Source: Crocinitomix sp. (GTDB lineage: Bacteria > Bacteroidota > Bacteroidia > Flavobacteriales_D > Crocinitomicaceae). Taken from it: 64,000 nucleotides of DNA. A program made the position numbers and the translations under genes. Below are positions 17,970-26,450 of this stretch, piece after piece. The stretch is from the NCBI GenBank assembly GCA_013138735.1, contig WTCE01000082.1, positions 1 to 64,000 on the forward strand, written 5' to 3'. Under the pieces are notes generated by a model. The model was not told the DNA's origin and made no database searches. It was given only the letters and a program-made list of their open reading frames with translations. Within the stretch, counting starts at the first letter, position 1, and each line of letters starts with the position of its first letter.

Positions 17970-19277
17970 ATGTCTGTATATACTAAATCAGAACAACTTC
18001 TCGAAAGGAGAAAAAATACAGTGGCAAATGGCGTTGGTGTTTTCAATACCGCTACTGTTCAAGACGCTAAAGGAGCGACAATTATTGATGTTGACGGCAA
18101 TGAATTGATTGATTTTGCTGGAGGAATTGGCGTTGTAAACGCAGGTCATTGTCCAGAACCGGTTGTGAAAGCCATTCAGGAACAAGCCGCAAAGTACATT
18201 CACACCAGCTTTAATGTTGTGACGTATGAGCCGTATATCGCCTTATGTGAAAAATTAGCAGAGATTTTGCCGCATGGTGAAAAAACAAAGTCAATGCTTG
18301 TGAGCACAGGTGCTGAAGCGGTTGAAAATGCGATTAAAATCGCGAGACAAGCTACGGGGAAACAAGCTGTTTTGTGTTATACAGGTGCTTATCATGGAAG
18401 AACAATGATGGCCATGACGTTGACTAGCAAGATTGATTATAAAATTGGTTGTGGTCCTTTTTCTCCAGAGGTGTATCGTCTTCCTTTTCCAAATTTTTAT
18501 CGTTATGGGATGGGTAGAGATATGGATGAATTCGTAGATTGGGAATTAAAACGCTTACGCGAAAGTGGGCGTAATTTGGTTGACCCAAATAGTCTTGCGG
18601 CTATAATCATTGAACCTGTTCAAGGTGAAGGCGGATTTAATCCAACCCCAAAAAAATACATGGAGGGCTTGCGCGATTTTTGTGATGAATATGGTATTAT
18701 GCTTATTGTGGATGAAGTACAAAGTGGATTCGCAAGAACGGGTAAATGGTCAAGTTGGCAACATTACGATATTGTACCAGATATTAGTACATATGCCAAA
18801 TCAATGGGTTCTGGAATGCCAATAGCAGCAGTTGTTGGAAAAGCAGATATAATGGATGCCGCTGCAGCTGGAACTATTGGAGGAACCTATATTGGTAGCC
18901 CATTGAGTTGTGTTGCATCATTGGCAACCATTAAATATATGGAGGATATTGATCTCAATTCAAGAGGGACAGAAGTTGGAAATATTATTCGTGATCGCTT
19001 CCTTAAAATGCAAGCTAATCATCCCGGAATTGGAGATATTAGAGGCATTGGAGCAATGATTGGCGTTGAATTTGTTAAAAATGGTGATCCAAGACAGCCT
19101 AATACCGAATTATGCTCAGCAATTGTGAAAAATTGTTCTAAAAAAGGATTGATCCTCTTAAGTGCTGGGACTTATAAAAATGTAATTCGGGTTTTATGCC
19201 CACTTGTAATTACAGACGAGCTGTTGAATCAAGGTTTAGATATTATTGAAGAAGAAATCAAAACATTAACGAAATAA
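17970..19277 (+). CDS. Class III (GabT-like) omega-aminotransferase
   Basis: 435 aa, typical of 4-aminobutyrate aminotransferases. Visible motifs: STGAEAVENAIKIAR (phosphate cup), YHGRT, IIEPVQGEGGFNPTP, IVDEVQSGFARTGKW (Asp binding the pyridine N) and TYAKSMGSGMPIAAVVG with PLP lysine K277. The reaction moves an amino group from an omega-amine (GABA, putrescine or a protected diamine) to 2-oxoglutarate, giving an aldehyde. It is the first of six genes on the plus strand with gaps of 4, 12, 3, 10 and 63 bp, and the last gene is an aldehyde dehydrogenase that would consume its product. GABA specificity is assumed from similarity; the other genes make a diamine derivative equally possible. Confidence 0.85.
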   Translation: MSVYTKSEQLLERRKNTVANGVGVFNTATVQDAKGATIIDVDGNELIDFAGGIGVVNAGHCPEPVVKAIQEQAAKYIHTSFNVVTYEPYIALCEKLAEILPHGEKTKSMLVSTGAEAVENAIKIARQATGKQAVLCYTGAYHGRTMMAMTLTSKIDYKIGCGPFSPEVYRLPFPNFYRYGMGRDMDEFVDWELKRLRESGRNLVDPNSLAAIIIEPVQGEGGFNPTPKKYMEGLRDFCDEYGIMLIVDEVQSGFARTGKWSSWQHYDIVPDISTYAKSMGSGMPIAAVVGKADIMDAAAAGTIGGTYIGSPLSCVASLATIKYMEDIDLNSRGTEVGNIIRDRFLKMQANHPGIGDIRGIGAMIGVEFVKNGDPRQPNTELCSAIVKNCSKKGLILLSAGTYKNVIRVLCPLVITDELLNQGLDIIEEEIKTLTK

Positions 19278-19281
19278 ATAT

Positions 19282-20220
19282 ATGAAGCCATTTGCAATTG
19301 CAGGAATACAAATGAAAATCTCGGCTGTTGTGCCGAACATTAAGCTCATGAAATTGAAGCTGGATATTACTATGAACCTTTACCCATGGGTAGAGATGGT
19401 AGTGTTTAGTGAATTGTGTGCCTACGGCCCTCTAACTTATGCCGCACAAGAACTACCTTGCGACTTTGAAAAAGAAATGCAGGAGGCGGCAAAAAAACAT
19501 AAAGTTTGGATCATACCAGGTTCTGTTTTCGAAAAAAGAGATGGCAAGATATTCAATACGGCTAGTGTCATTAATCCCCAAGGAGAAGTGATTAAACGCT
19601 ATAGTAAAATGTTTCCTTTTTATCCTTATGAGGCTGGAGTTACGCCTGGCCATGATTTTTGTACATTTGATGTTCCTGGTGTAGCACGCTTTGGTTTATC
19701 AATCTGCTATGATATGTGGTTTCCAGAAACCATAAGAACACTGGCTGTAATGGGAGCAGAAGTTATTCTGCACCCAACTATGACAGGGACAATTGATCGC
19801 GATATTGAACTTTCAATTTCTCGAGCAATGGCAGCAGTAAACCAATGTTATTTCTTTGATGTGAACGGATTAGATACCGGCGGAAGTGGGCGATCTATTG
19901 TTTGTGGTCCTGATGGAAGAGTGCTACATCAAGCAGGAGAAGCAGAAGAGATTTTTCCGATAGAATTGGATATCGAACGGGTAAGAAGAAGTCGCGAATT
20001 AGGAGTGTTGCGTTTAGGTCAACCGTTGAAGAGTTTTAGAGATCATTTAGGTGATTTTTCAATCTATCATCCAGATGCAAAACTTCCTTATTTGGAATCT
20101 CTCGGATCATTAATTAAACCAGCTCGATTAGACACATTGGCGGAGCTTAAGATAGAAGAAGAAAAACTCCACACTCCTTCTCCGGCTTTTCCAACTACAT
20201 TTAAGGGTGGCGAATTATAA
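19282..20220 (+). CDS. Carbon-nitrogen hydrolase (nitrilase superfamily amidase)
   Basis: 312 aa. The Glu-Lys-Cys triad of the nitrilase superfamily is in place: E44 (MVVFSELCAYGP), K109 (RYSKMFPFYPYE) and C142 (LSICYDMWFPET). The third motif, AVMGAEVILHPT, follows. Enzymes with this set split amides with ammonia or amine release; closest in feel are aliphatic amidases and formamidases, but N-carbamoylputrescine amidohydrolase and omega-amidase belong to the same superfamily. The start is 4 bp after the aminotransferase stop, so translation may be coupled. In the operon it would hydrolyse the amide of a protected intermediate. The substrate is inferred only from neighbours. Confidence 0.85.
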   Translation: MKPFAIAGIQMKISAVVPNIKLMKLKLDITMNLYPWVEMVVFSELCAYGPLTYAAQELPCDFEKEMQEAAKKHKVWIIPGSVFEKRDGKIFNTASVINPQGEVIKRYSKMFPFYPYEAGVTPGHDFCTFDVPGVARFGLSICYDMWFPETIRTLAVMGAEVILHPTMTGTIDRDIELSISRAMAAVNQCYFFDVNGLDTGGSGRSIVCGPDGRVLHQAGEAEEIFPIELDIERVRRSRELGVLRLGQPLKSFRDHLGDFSIYHPDAKLPYLESLGSLIKPARLDTLAELKIEEEKLHTPSPAFPTTFKGGEL

Positions 20221-20232
20221 TAAAAATCAATT

Positions 20233-20637
20233 ATGGGATCAAATACAAGCAAAAAAAGAAAGCAAACCAATTTGAAGGATTTTGTTAGTTGGTTTGAAAT
20301 TCCAGCAATTAATATTGAACAAGCGGTGCGTTTTTACAATCATATTTATTCAATTGATATGGAAACTTATGCCAGTAACCAACATACCATGGCCATTTTT
20401 CCGGCTAATGGTGGAATTGGAGGAGCGATTGTTGCAGGCCCAGGTTCTGTACCAAACGAAAACGGACCATTAGTTTACCTAAACGGTGGTGCTGATCTGA
20501 ATAATGTTCTCAATAAAGTTGAGGATGCTGGTGGACGAGTCATTATGCAAAAAACGTTAATTAACGAAAATGATGGTTATTTTGGTATTTTCATTGATTC
20601 TGAAGGAAATAAACTAGCTATTCATTCAAAAACATAA
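20233..20637 (+). CDS. VOC-superfamily (glyoxalase-like) protein
   Basis: 134 aa. The fold signature is a beta-alpha-beta-beta-beta pair: WFEIPAINIEQAVRFYNHIY at the N-terminus and VEDAGGRVIMQKTLI ... GYFGIFIDSEGNKLAIH at the C-terminus. This is the common small VOC type with the E/H-type metal ligands partly present (E at about residue 18, the C-terminal metal ligand uncertain), similar to YdeN/PhnB-like cytosolic proteins. No defined reaction for this subtype. It lies between the amidase and the decarboxylase with 12 and 3 bp gaps, so it is part of the operon. It might handle a reactive aldehyde or serve as a binding protein. Confidence 0.75.
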   Translation: MGSNTSKKRKQTNLKDFVSWFEIPAINIEQAVRFYNHIYSIDMETYASNQHTMAIFPANGGIGGAIVAGPGSVPNENGPLVYLNGGADLNNVLNKVEDAGGRVIMQKTLINENDGYFGIFIDSEGNKLAIHSKT

Positions 20638-20640
20638 AGT

Positions 20641-23394
20641 GTGCCAGTAAAAAAGCAAATTAGTACTCCGTATTATAACATTGGTCAACTCAGGGTTGAT
20701 TATTGGAATGAATTGAAAGATCGAACAGGTGAATTATCGCGATCAGATAAAGGGACTTCAGTAGAAAAAAACTGTATTCATTCAATCAATAATCTCCTAC
20801 AAGATTTGGAAAGTGTGGAGTGCTTTTTCGCTTTTCCAGGCATATCTCGTTTGGCAAAACTGAAAAAGGCATTAGATAGAGATGAATTTACAGCATTAGC
20901 TAATTGCACGGCTGATACCACGCGCGAATTAGTGAGCGATACTTATCGCAGTCATCCCGATTTTTTGGAAGAGGATGTGAATAGTATGGAGTTGGTTGAG
21001 GAGCAAGAGCGAAAAGATAGTGTACGCAAAAATTATTTTGAAGTGCTTTTTGTTGAAGACATGTCTGATCATGAAGAACGTCATTTGAAACGGAAAATTA
21101 GTGAAATTAGAGAGCCCAATGAACAGTTCACCTATGGTATCGTGGTTCAACGATCAGTACAGGATGCTTTAATAGCACTTTCATTTAATCACAATATTCA
21201 AGCTGTTATCATTCGCTATGCGCCGCCGTATCGGTCAAATGCAATTTCTCCATTAATAGAGCCTTACGTAGAGGATTTATTAAATTTAGATTTAACAGAA
21301 CAGCCAGACAAATTTTTAGGACCGATATTAGGCCGATTAGCGCATGAATTTAGACCAGAATTGGATACTTATTATGTAACTGATACAGCGCTTTCTGATT
21401 TAAAGGATAGTACAATAAAATCCTTTAAACGAATTTTTTACCGAAGCGAAGATTTGCAAGAAATACACCTCACTATTATGCGTGGAATTTCTGAACGATA
21501 TGAAACACCATTTTTCTCGGCATTAAAAGATTATAGTAAAAAACCAACTGGCGTCTTTCATGCTATGCCAATTTCAAGAGGTAACTCTGTATTCAAGTCA
21601 AGATGGATTAATGATTTTGGTGAATTTTACGGGCGAAACATGTTTCTTGCCGAAACTTCTGCCACAACTGGTGGATTGGATTCCTTGCTGCAGCCAACAG
21701 GGCCGCTTAAAAAAGCACAGGAAATGGCACGTGATGCCTATGGATCACAACATACTTTTTTTGTAACAAACGGTACATCAACTTCAAACAAAATAGTAAT
21801 GCAAGCCTTGGTAAAACCTGGCGACGTTGTGTTAATTGACCGTGACTGTCATAAATCGCATCATTACGGTATTGTCTTGTCGGGTGCTTATCCGGTTTAC
21901 TTGGATTCTTACCCGATTGAAAAATACTCAATGTATGGTGCAGTGCCAATTGAACAAATTAAGGAAAAACTAATCGATTTAAAGACAGCAGGAAGATTAG
22001 ATAAAGTTAAAATGTTGCTCCTTACCAACTGTACCTTTGACGGAATGGTTTATAACGTTGAGCGCGTCATGCAAGAGGTTTTAGCCATTAAACCAGACAT
22101 GGTTTTCTTGTGGGATGAGGCTTGGTTTGCCTTTGCAGGATTCACTTATACGTATAAGCAACGAACTGGAATGTTTTGCGCTAAAAAACTATTAGAACGC
22201 TATCAAAGTGATGCTTATCGAGCAGAATATGAGAAACATATCAAGGCATTAAAGGCGAATGAAATATCAACTTTACCTGATCCCGATTTGGTGAGAATTC
22301 GCGTTTATTCAACGCAAAGCACGCATAAAACATTGAGTAGTTTCAGACAAGGTTCTATGATTCATATTTTTGATGAAGACTTTCGTAGAAAAAGTGAAAG
22401 CACCTTCCTTGAAGCCTATATGACGCATACATCAACCTCTCCAAATTACCAAATGTTAGCTTCATTGGATGTGGGACGAAGACAAGTGCAATTTGAAGGC
22501 TTTGAATTGGTTGAAAAAAGTATTGAGTTGGCAATGATTTTACGCGCCAAGATAAATGATAACCCACAATTGAATAAATATTTTGACGTGCTAACGGTGC
22601 ACGATTTTATCCCAGATGAATATCGCGAAACGGGCTTGGCAGAATACTATGACAAAAAAGAGGGGTGGAATCGGATGGATGACGCTTGGGAAAAAGATGA
22701 GTTTGTACTTGATCCAACAAAAATTACCTTGCACATTGGTCGTACCGGAATAGATGGGGATATGTTTAAGAATAAATTTTTAATGGATAAATTCAACATC
22801 CAAATCAATAAAACGTCTCGTAATTCTGTTCTTTTCATGACTAACATAGGAACAACACGAGGAAGTATTACTTATTTGACCAATGCGTTACTCCAAATTG
22901 CAGACGAGTTGGATGAAAAGTTAAAATCGTTGAATCAACACGAAACTGAAATTCATAAAAAACGAATTCATTCATTAACTAAAGATGTGCCACCATTGCC
23001 AGACTTTAGTCATTTCCATCATTCATTTCAAGCAGTTCCAGGTGTGCCCGGGGGAGATATGCGCGAAGCTTATTTCTTGGCTTATAATGAGGATAATTAT
23101 GAATACATTCCGCTATTGGATTGCCATAAAGTAATGAAAAAGGGGAAAGTATTGGTTGCCTCATCCTTTGTGATTCCTTATCCACCAGGATTTCCAGTTC
23201 TTGTGCCAGGTCAAGTTGTGAGTAAAGAAATTATTGCCTTTATGCTCGCTCTTGATGTTTCCGAAATTCATGGATACAGATCAGATCTTGGATTGCGCGT
23301 TTTTAAAGAAAGCGTATTGGATCGTCAAAAAACAATGACCTCAATGGGAGCTATGAGCGCTGGAGCAAAAAAAATAGACTTAAATAAAAATTAA
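20641..23394 (+). CDS. Orn/Lys/Arg-type PLP decarboxylase, long form
   Basis: 917 aa from a GTG 3 bp after the previous stop. Residues ~1-310 are an N-terminal region whose part around FEVLFVEDMSDHEERHLKRK and ALIALSFNHNIQAVIIR resembles the receiver-like wing domain of AdiA/CadA decarboxylases. The PLP domain follows: TNGTSTSNKIV, DRDCHKSHHYG with H404 stacking on PLP, FLWDEAWFAFAGF with D492, and STQSTHKTLSSFRQGS with Schiff-base lysine K563. The C-terminal region has VPGGDMREAYF and a PYPPGFPVLVPGQ motif, typical of the family. It is longer than the usual ~715-755 aa. The expected reaction is decarboxylation of a basic amino acid to a diamine or agmatine; lysine, ornithine or arginine cannot be chosen from sequence. 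Confidence 0.85.
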   Translation: MPVKKQISTPYYNIGQLRVDYWNELKDRTGELSRSDKGTSVEKNCIHSINNLLQDLESVECFFAFPGISRLAKLKKALDRDEFTALANCTADTTRELVSDTYRSHPDFLEEDVNSMELVEEQERKDSVRKNYFEVLFVEDMSDHEERHLKRKISEIREPNEQFTYGIVVQRSVQDALIALSFNHNIQAVIIRYAPPYRSNAISPLIEPYVEDLLNLDLTEQPDKFLGPILGRLAHEFRPELDTYYVTDTALSDLKDSTIKSFKRIFYRSEDLQEIHLTIMRGISERYETPFFSALKDYSKKPTGVFHAMPISRGNSVFKSRWINDFGEFYGRNMFLAETSATTGGLDSLLQPTGPLKKAQEMARDAYGSQHTFFVTNGTSTSNKIVMQALVKPGDVVLIDRDCHKSHHYGIVLSGAYPVYLDSYPIEKYSMYGAVPIEQIKEKLIDLKTAGRLDKVKMLLLTNCTFDGMVYNVERVMQEVLAIKPDMVFLWDEAWFAFAGFTYTYKQRTGMFCAKKLLERYQSDAYRAEYEKHIKALKANEISTLPDPDLVRIRVYSTQSTHKTLSSFRQGSMIHIFDEDFRRKSESTFLEAYMTHTSTSPNYQMLASLDVGRRQVQFEGFELVEKSIELAMILRAKINDNPQLNKYFDVLTVHDFIPDEYRETGLAEYYDKKEGWNRMDDAWEKDEFVLDPTKITLHIGRTGIDGDMFKNKFLMDKFNIQINKTSRNSVLFMTNIGTTRGSITYLTNALLQIADELDEKLKSLNQHETEIHKKRIHSLTKDVPPLPDFSHFHHSFQAVPGVPGGDMREAYFLAYNEDNYEYIPLLDCHKVMKKGKVLVASSFVIPYPPGFPVLVPGQVVSKEIIAFMLALDVSEIHGYRSDLGLRVFKESVLDRQKTMTSMGAMSAGAKKIDLNKN

Positions 23395-23404
23395 AACCTA
23401 ACAC

Positions 23405-24880
23405 ATGACAAAGAAGAAAAATAAAAAATTTGAATTAAACGGTATCGCTGATATTAGAAGATTTTTCTATAAAAATGAAATGCCGATTTACTTTATTAGT
23501 GCTACAAATTTTAACCTTTTAGGAGCGGATGAGTGGATAAAGGGTTTTAAATATATCAGTTATATTGAATGTTTTGATGGATTGCATCCCAATGTGTTTT
23601 CTCCGCAAGAAGAAATTCCACATGATGAATTCGAAAGCATTGAGGACATCAATAATTACCTTTTACAGCATCCCGAAGTGCAAGCCTATTTAAAAACACG
23701 TTCAAAAGGGAAGAAAGCTGGTAAAGTAATGTTTTTGATGTTTGATGAGAAAACAGAAAAATTAGCTAAAAAAGCTGGATTAGAAGTCATGTTTCCATCC
23801 GCTAAAATGCGGACTTACATGGATAATAAAGTTAATACGAATCGCATTGCTGAAAAAGCAGGTGTAGCTTGTGTTCCATATGTACTTACTCCAGTAAAAA
23901 ATTATGCGCATCTCTGCAAAGTTTCAAAAGAATTGGGAACTGATTTAGTGATTCAAACACCTTATGGTGATTCGGGTCATACAACATTTTTTATTACAAA
24001 TGAAGAAGAATTCCAAAAGTATGAAGCGGAGATTGTAAAGGAGAAGGAAGTTAAAGTAATGAAACGAATCAATTGTAAAGGTTCAGCAGTTGAGGCTTGT
24101 GTAACACGCCACGGAACAATTGTAGCACCTTTAATGACTGAATTGGTTGGTTTTAAAGAAATGACGCCTTACAAAGGTGGTTGGTGTGGAAATGAAATCT
24201 ATCCAGATGCATTTACGCCTTCAATACGCAAGAAAGCGGCAAAATATACGCAGCTATTTGGAAATCAATTGAGAGAAGAAGGTTATAAAGGTTATTTCGA
24301 ATTGGATTTCTTGATTGATCAAGACAATGGAGAAATTTATTTAGGAGAATTAAATCCGCGTGTAACAGGAGCTAGTTCTATTACAAACCATGCTGTTTTT
24401 GCCTTGGCAGATGCGCCTTTATTCATGTTCCACATTTTAGAATGGATGGATGTGGATTATAAATTGAATATAAACGCACTAAACAAACGCTGGGCGAGAC
24501 AAGAAAATATTGATAGTTGGAGTCAATTGATCGTAAAACATACGGCTGATACAGTAGAGTTTGTAACACAAGCACCAAAATCAGGGATTTGGAAAATGTT
24601 TGATAATGGACATATCCAATTTGACCGTATGGATACGCACAGAAGAGCTGTTGAAACTGAAAATGAAGCTTTCTTCCTTCGTATTACAAGTGAAGGTGAT
24701 CACCTTTATGAAGGAGCTGACATGGGGATTATAGTATCTCGTGGAAGAATGATGACAGATGATTTTGAGTTAACCGATCGTGCAAGAAATTGGATTAAAG
24801 GAATTCAGACTAATTACACGTCCCATATCATCCAAGACAAACGTGAAAAAATTGTCTTGTCAGCAAGTTTAATGAAGTAG
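23405..24880 (+). CDS. ATP-grasp ligase (biotin-carboxylase-like fold)
   Basis: 491 aa. The ATP-grasp core is visible: VIQTPYGDSGHTTFFI (glycine-rich loop), VKVMKRINCKGSAVEACV, and FELDFLIDQDNGEIYLGELN followed by PRVTGASSITNH with the metal-binding E...N. Databases would probably call it biotin carboxylase, but there is no biotin carrier or carboxyltransferase nearby and the N-terminal ~130 residues differ. ATP-grasp enzymes join a carboxylate to an amine through an acyl phosphate, so the natural inference is an amide bond between a carboxylate donor and an amine made by the decarboxylase. It starts 10 bp after that gene. Family clear, reaction inferred. Confidence 0.8.
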   Translation: MTKKKNKKFELNGIADIRRFFYKNEMPIYFISATNFNLLGADEWIKGFKYISYIECFDGLHPNVFSPQEEIPHDEFESIEDINNYLLQHPEVQAYLKTRSKGKKAGKVMFLMFDEKTEKLAKKAGLEVMFPSAKMRTYMDNKVNTNRIAEKAGVACVPYVLTPVKNYAHLCKVSKELGTDLVIQTPYGDSGHTTFFITNEEEFQKYEAEIVKEKEVKVMKRINCKGSAVEACVTRHGTIVAPLMTELVGFKEMTPYKGGWCGNEIYPDAFTPSIRKKAAKYTQLFGNQLREEGYKGYFELDFLIDQDNGEIYLGELNPRVTGASSITNHAVFALADAPLFMFHILEWMDVDYKLNINALNKRWARQENIDSWSQLIVKHTADTVEFVTQAPKSGIWKMFDNGHIQFDRMDTHRRAVETENEAFFLRITSEGDHLYEGADMGIIVSRGRMMTDDFELTDRARNWIKGIQTNYTSHIIQDKREKIVLSASLMK

Positions 24881-24943
24881 TTTAAACGGGGGGAATAATA
24901 AAAAAAAGATGTGCTGCTCATAAGGGTAGCCTTAAAATATCAT

Positions 24944-26299
24944 ATGGAATTTAAAAGTATCAATCCTTATAACGGAGAAGAAGTTGGGAACTATTCGGGC
25001 ATTAGTACTGCTGAATTAGATTCTAAATTAGCATTGGCAAATAGCAGTTTTCAAACTTGGAAGAAAGTGCCATTAGAGGAGCGCGCGCAACTCATGATAA
25101 AAGCAGGTCAAGTATTGCGTGACAATGTGGAGGAATATGCCAACATGATTACGCTGGAAATGGGGAAACCTTTAAGCGAATCACGCGGTGAGGTAAATAA
25201 ATGTGCCTGGGTTTGTGATTATTATGCTGAAAATGCTGCAGCGTTTCTGAGCAATGAAGTCATTAAAACAGATGCGCAACAAAGTTTTGTGCGGCATGAT
25301 CCTATTGGAGCAGTATTGGCAATTATGCCTTGGAATTATCCTTTTTGGCAAGTGTTTAGATATGCCGCCCCAACTTTACTTTCGGGTAATACAGGATTAT
25401 TGAAACATGCGCCGAATGTTTTTGGCTGTGCCGAATTAATGGAAGAAGTTTTTCTTAAAGCCGGTTTTCCAAAAGGCGTATTTCAAAACCTCATTGTGCA
25501 TCACGACACAACAGAGCATATTATTGCGCATGATGCCGTGCAAGCCGTTACATTAACGGGGAGCGAACGAGCAGGTTCTGCAGTAGCAGCAATTGCAGGT
25601 AAATATATTAAAAAAGCCGTGCTAGAATTGGGCGGAAATAATGCCTTTATTGTTTGGGCAGATGCTGATATTGACGCAGCAGTGAAAATTGCCATAGTGT
25701 CGCGAATGGGGAATTGTGGACAAAGTTGTATTGCTGCAAAACGATTCATTTTGGTAGAAGAAATTTATGATGAGTTTGTTGAAAAATTCACCAATGCTGT
25801 ACGTCAGTTAAATGATGGTAACCCTTTGGAAGACGGTACACAAGTTGGACCAATGGCAAGAAAAGATTTAGCAGATGAATTACACCGTCAAGTGCATGAA
25901 TCAGTTGATCAAGGAGCCGAATTATTATTGGGTGGTCAACAAAGAAACTGCTATCATGAGCCTACCGTTTTGGGTAATGTGACAGCAAATATGCCTGCTT
26001 TTAAAGAAGAAACTTTTGGTCCTTTAGCCGCAATGATAAAAGTGAAAGATGAAGCAGAAGCGTTCCGTCTTTCAGAACAATCGCGCTATGGTTTGGGAGT
26101 AACTGTGTGTACTACTAATACTGAAAAAGCTTTAGAAATGGCTACTGAGGTAAGTGATGGTGCCTACTTTATCAATGAATTAGTAAAGTCGGATCCTAGA
26201 TTACCTTTTGGCGGAACCAAATATTCAGGTTATGGACGTGAACTTTCTAAGGATGGAATGATGGAGTTCGTAAATCGCAAGACGGTTTATTTAAAATAG
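24944..26299 (+). CDS. NAD(P)-dependent aldehyde dehydrogenase, succinate-semialdehyde type (GabD-like)
   Basis: 451 aa from ATG 24944; a GTG at 24911 would add 11 residues without support. Motifs: PWNYPFWQVFR, LTGSERAGSAVA, LELGGNNAFIVW with E228 and GNCGQSCIAAKRF with catalytic C262, and EETFGPLAAMI. Length fits the short succinate-semialdehyde dehydrogenase group. It oxidises the aldehyde formed by the aminotransferase to the acid. The 63-bp gap from the ligase gene carries a GGGGGGAATA box, also found before the aminotransferase gene at the other end of the operon. Succinate semialdehyde is the default substrate; an acylated aminobutyraldehyde is also possible. Confidence 0.85.
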   Translation: MEFKSINPYNGEEVGNYSGISTAELDSKLALANSSFQTWKKVPLEERAQLMIKAGQVLRDNVEEYANMITLEMGKPLSESRGEVNKCAWVCDYYAENAAAFLSNEVIKTDAQQSFVRHDPIGAVLAIMPWNYPFWQVFRYAAPTLLSGNTGLLKHAPNVFGCAELMEEVFLKAGFPKGVFQNLIVHHDTTEHIIAHDAVQAVTLTGSERAGSAVAAIAGKYIKKAVLELGGNNAFIVWADADIDAAVKIAIVSRMGNCGQSCIAAKRFILVEEIYDEFVEKFTNAVRQLNDGNPLEDGTQVGPMARKDLADELHRQVHESVDQGAELLLGGQQRNCYHEPTVLGNVTANMPAFKEETFGPLAAMIKVKDEAEAFRLSEQSRYGLGVTVCTTNTEKALEMATEVSDGAYFINELVKSDPRLPFGGTKYSGYGRELSKDGMMEFVNRKTVYLK

Positions 26300-26390
26300 T
26301 TGCTATTAAGAGTAGTACTTACTTGGCATTCAGATAACAAAAACGCAACGTAACGTGCGGAAATTGCTGATAAATTTTAGCAATACGAAC

Positions 26391-26418
26391 TTGATTCCTG
26401 TAAAAACAGCTATTTTTA
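26391..26418 (+). promoter_or_regulatory. Candidate promoter of the lipoprotein gene
   Basis: TTG at 26391-26393, 17 bp spacer, then TATTTTTA at 26411-26418, one base from the TAnnTTTG consensus. The ATG follows at 26451. Confidence 0.35.
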
Positions 26419-26450
26419 TGATTCGCCCAATCAAGTTAAATACCTGCGTC

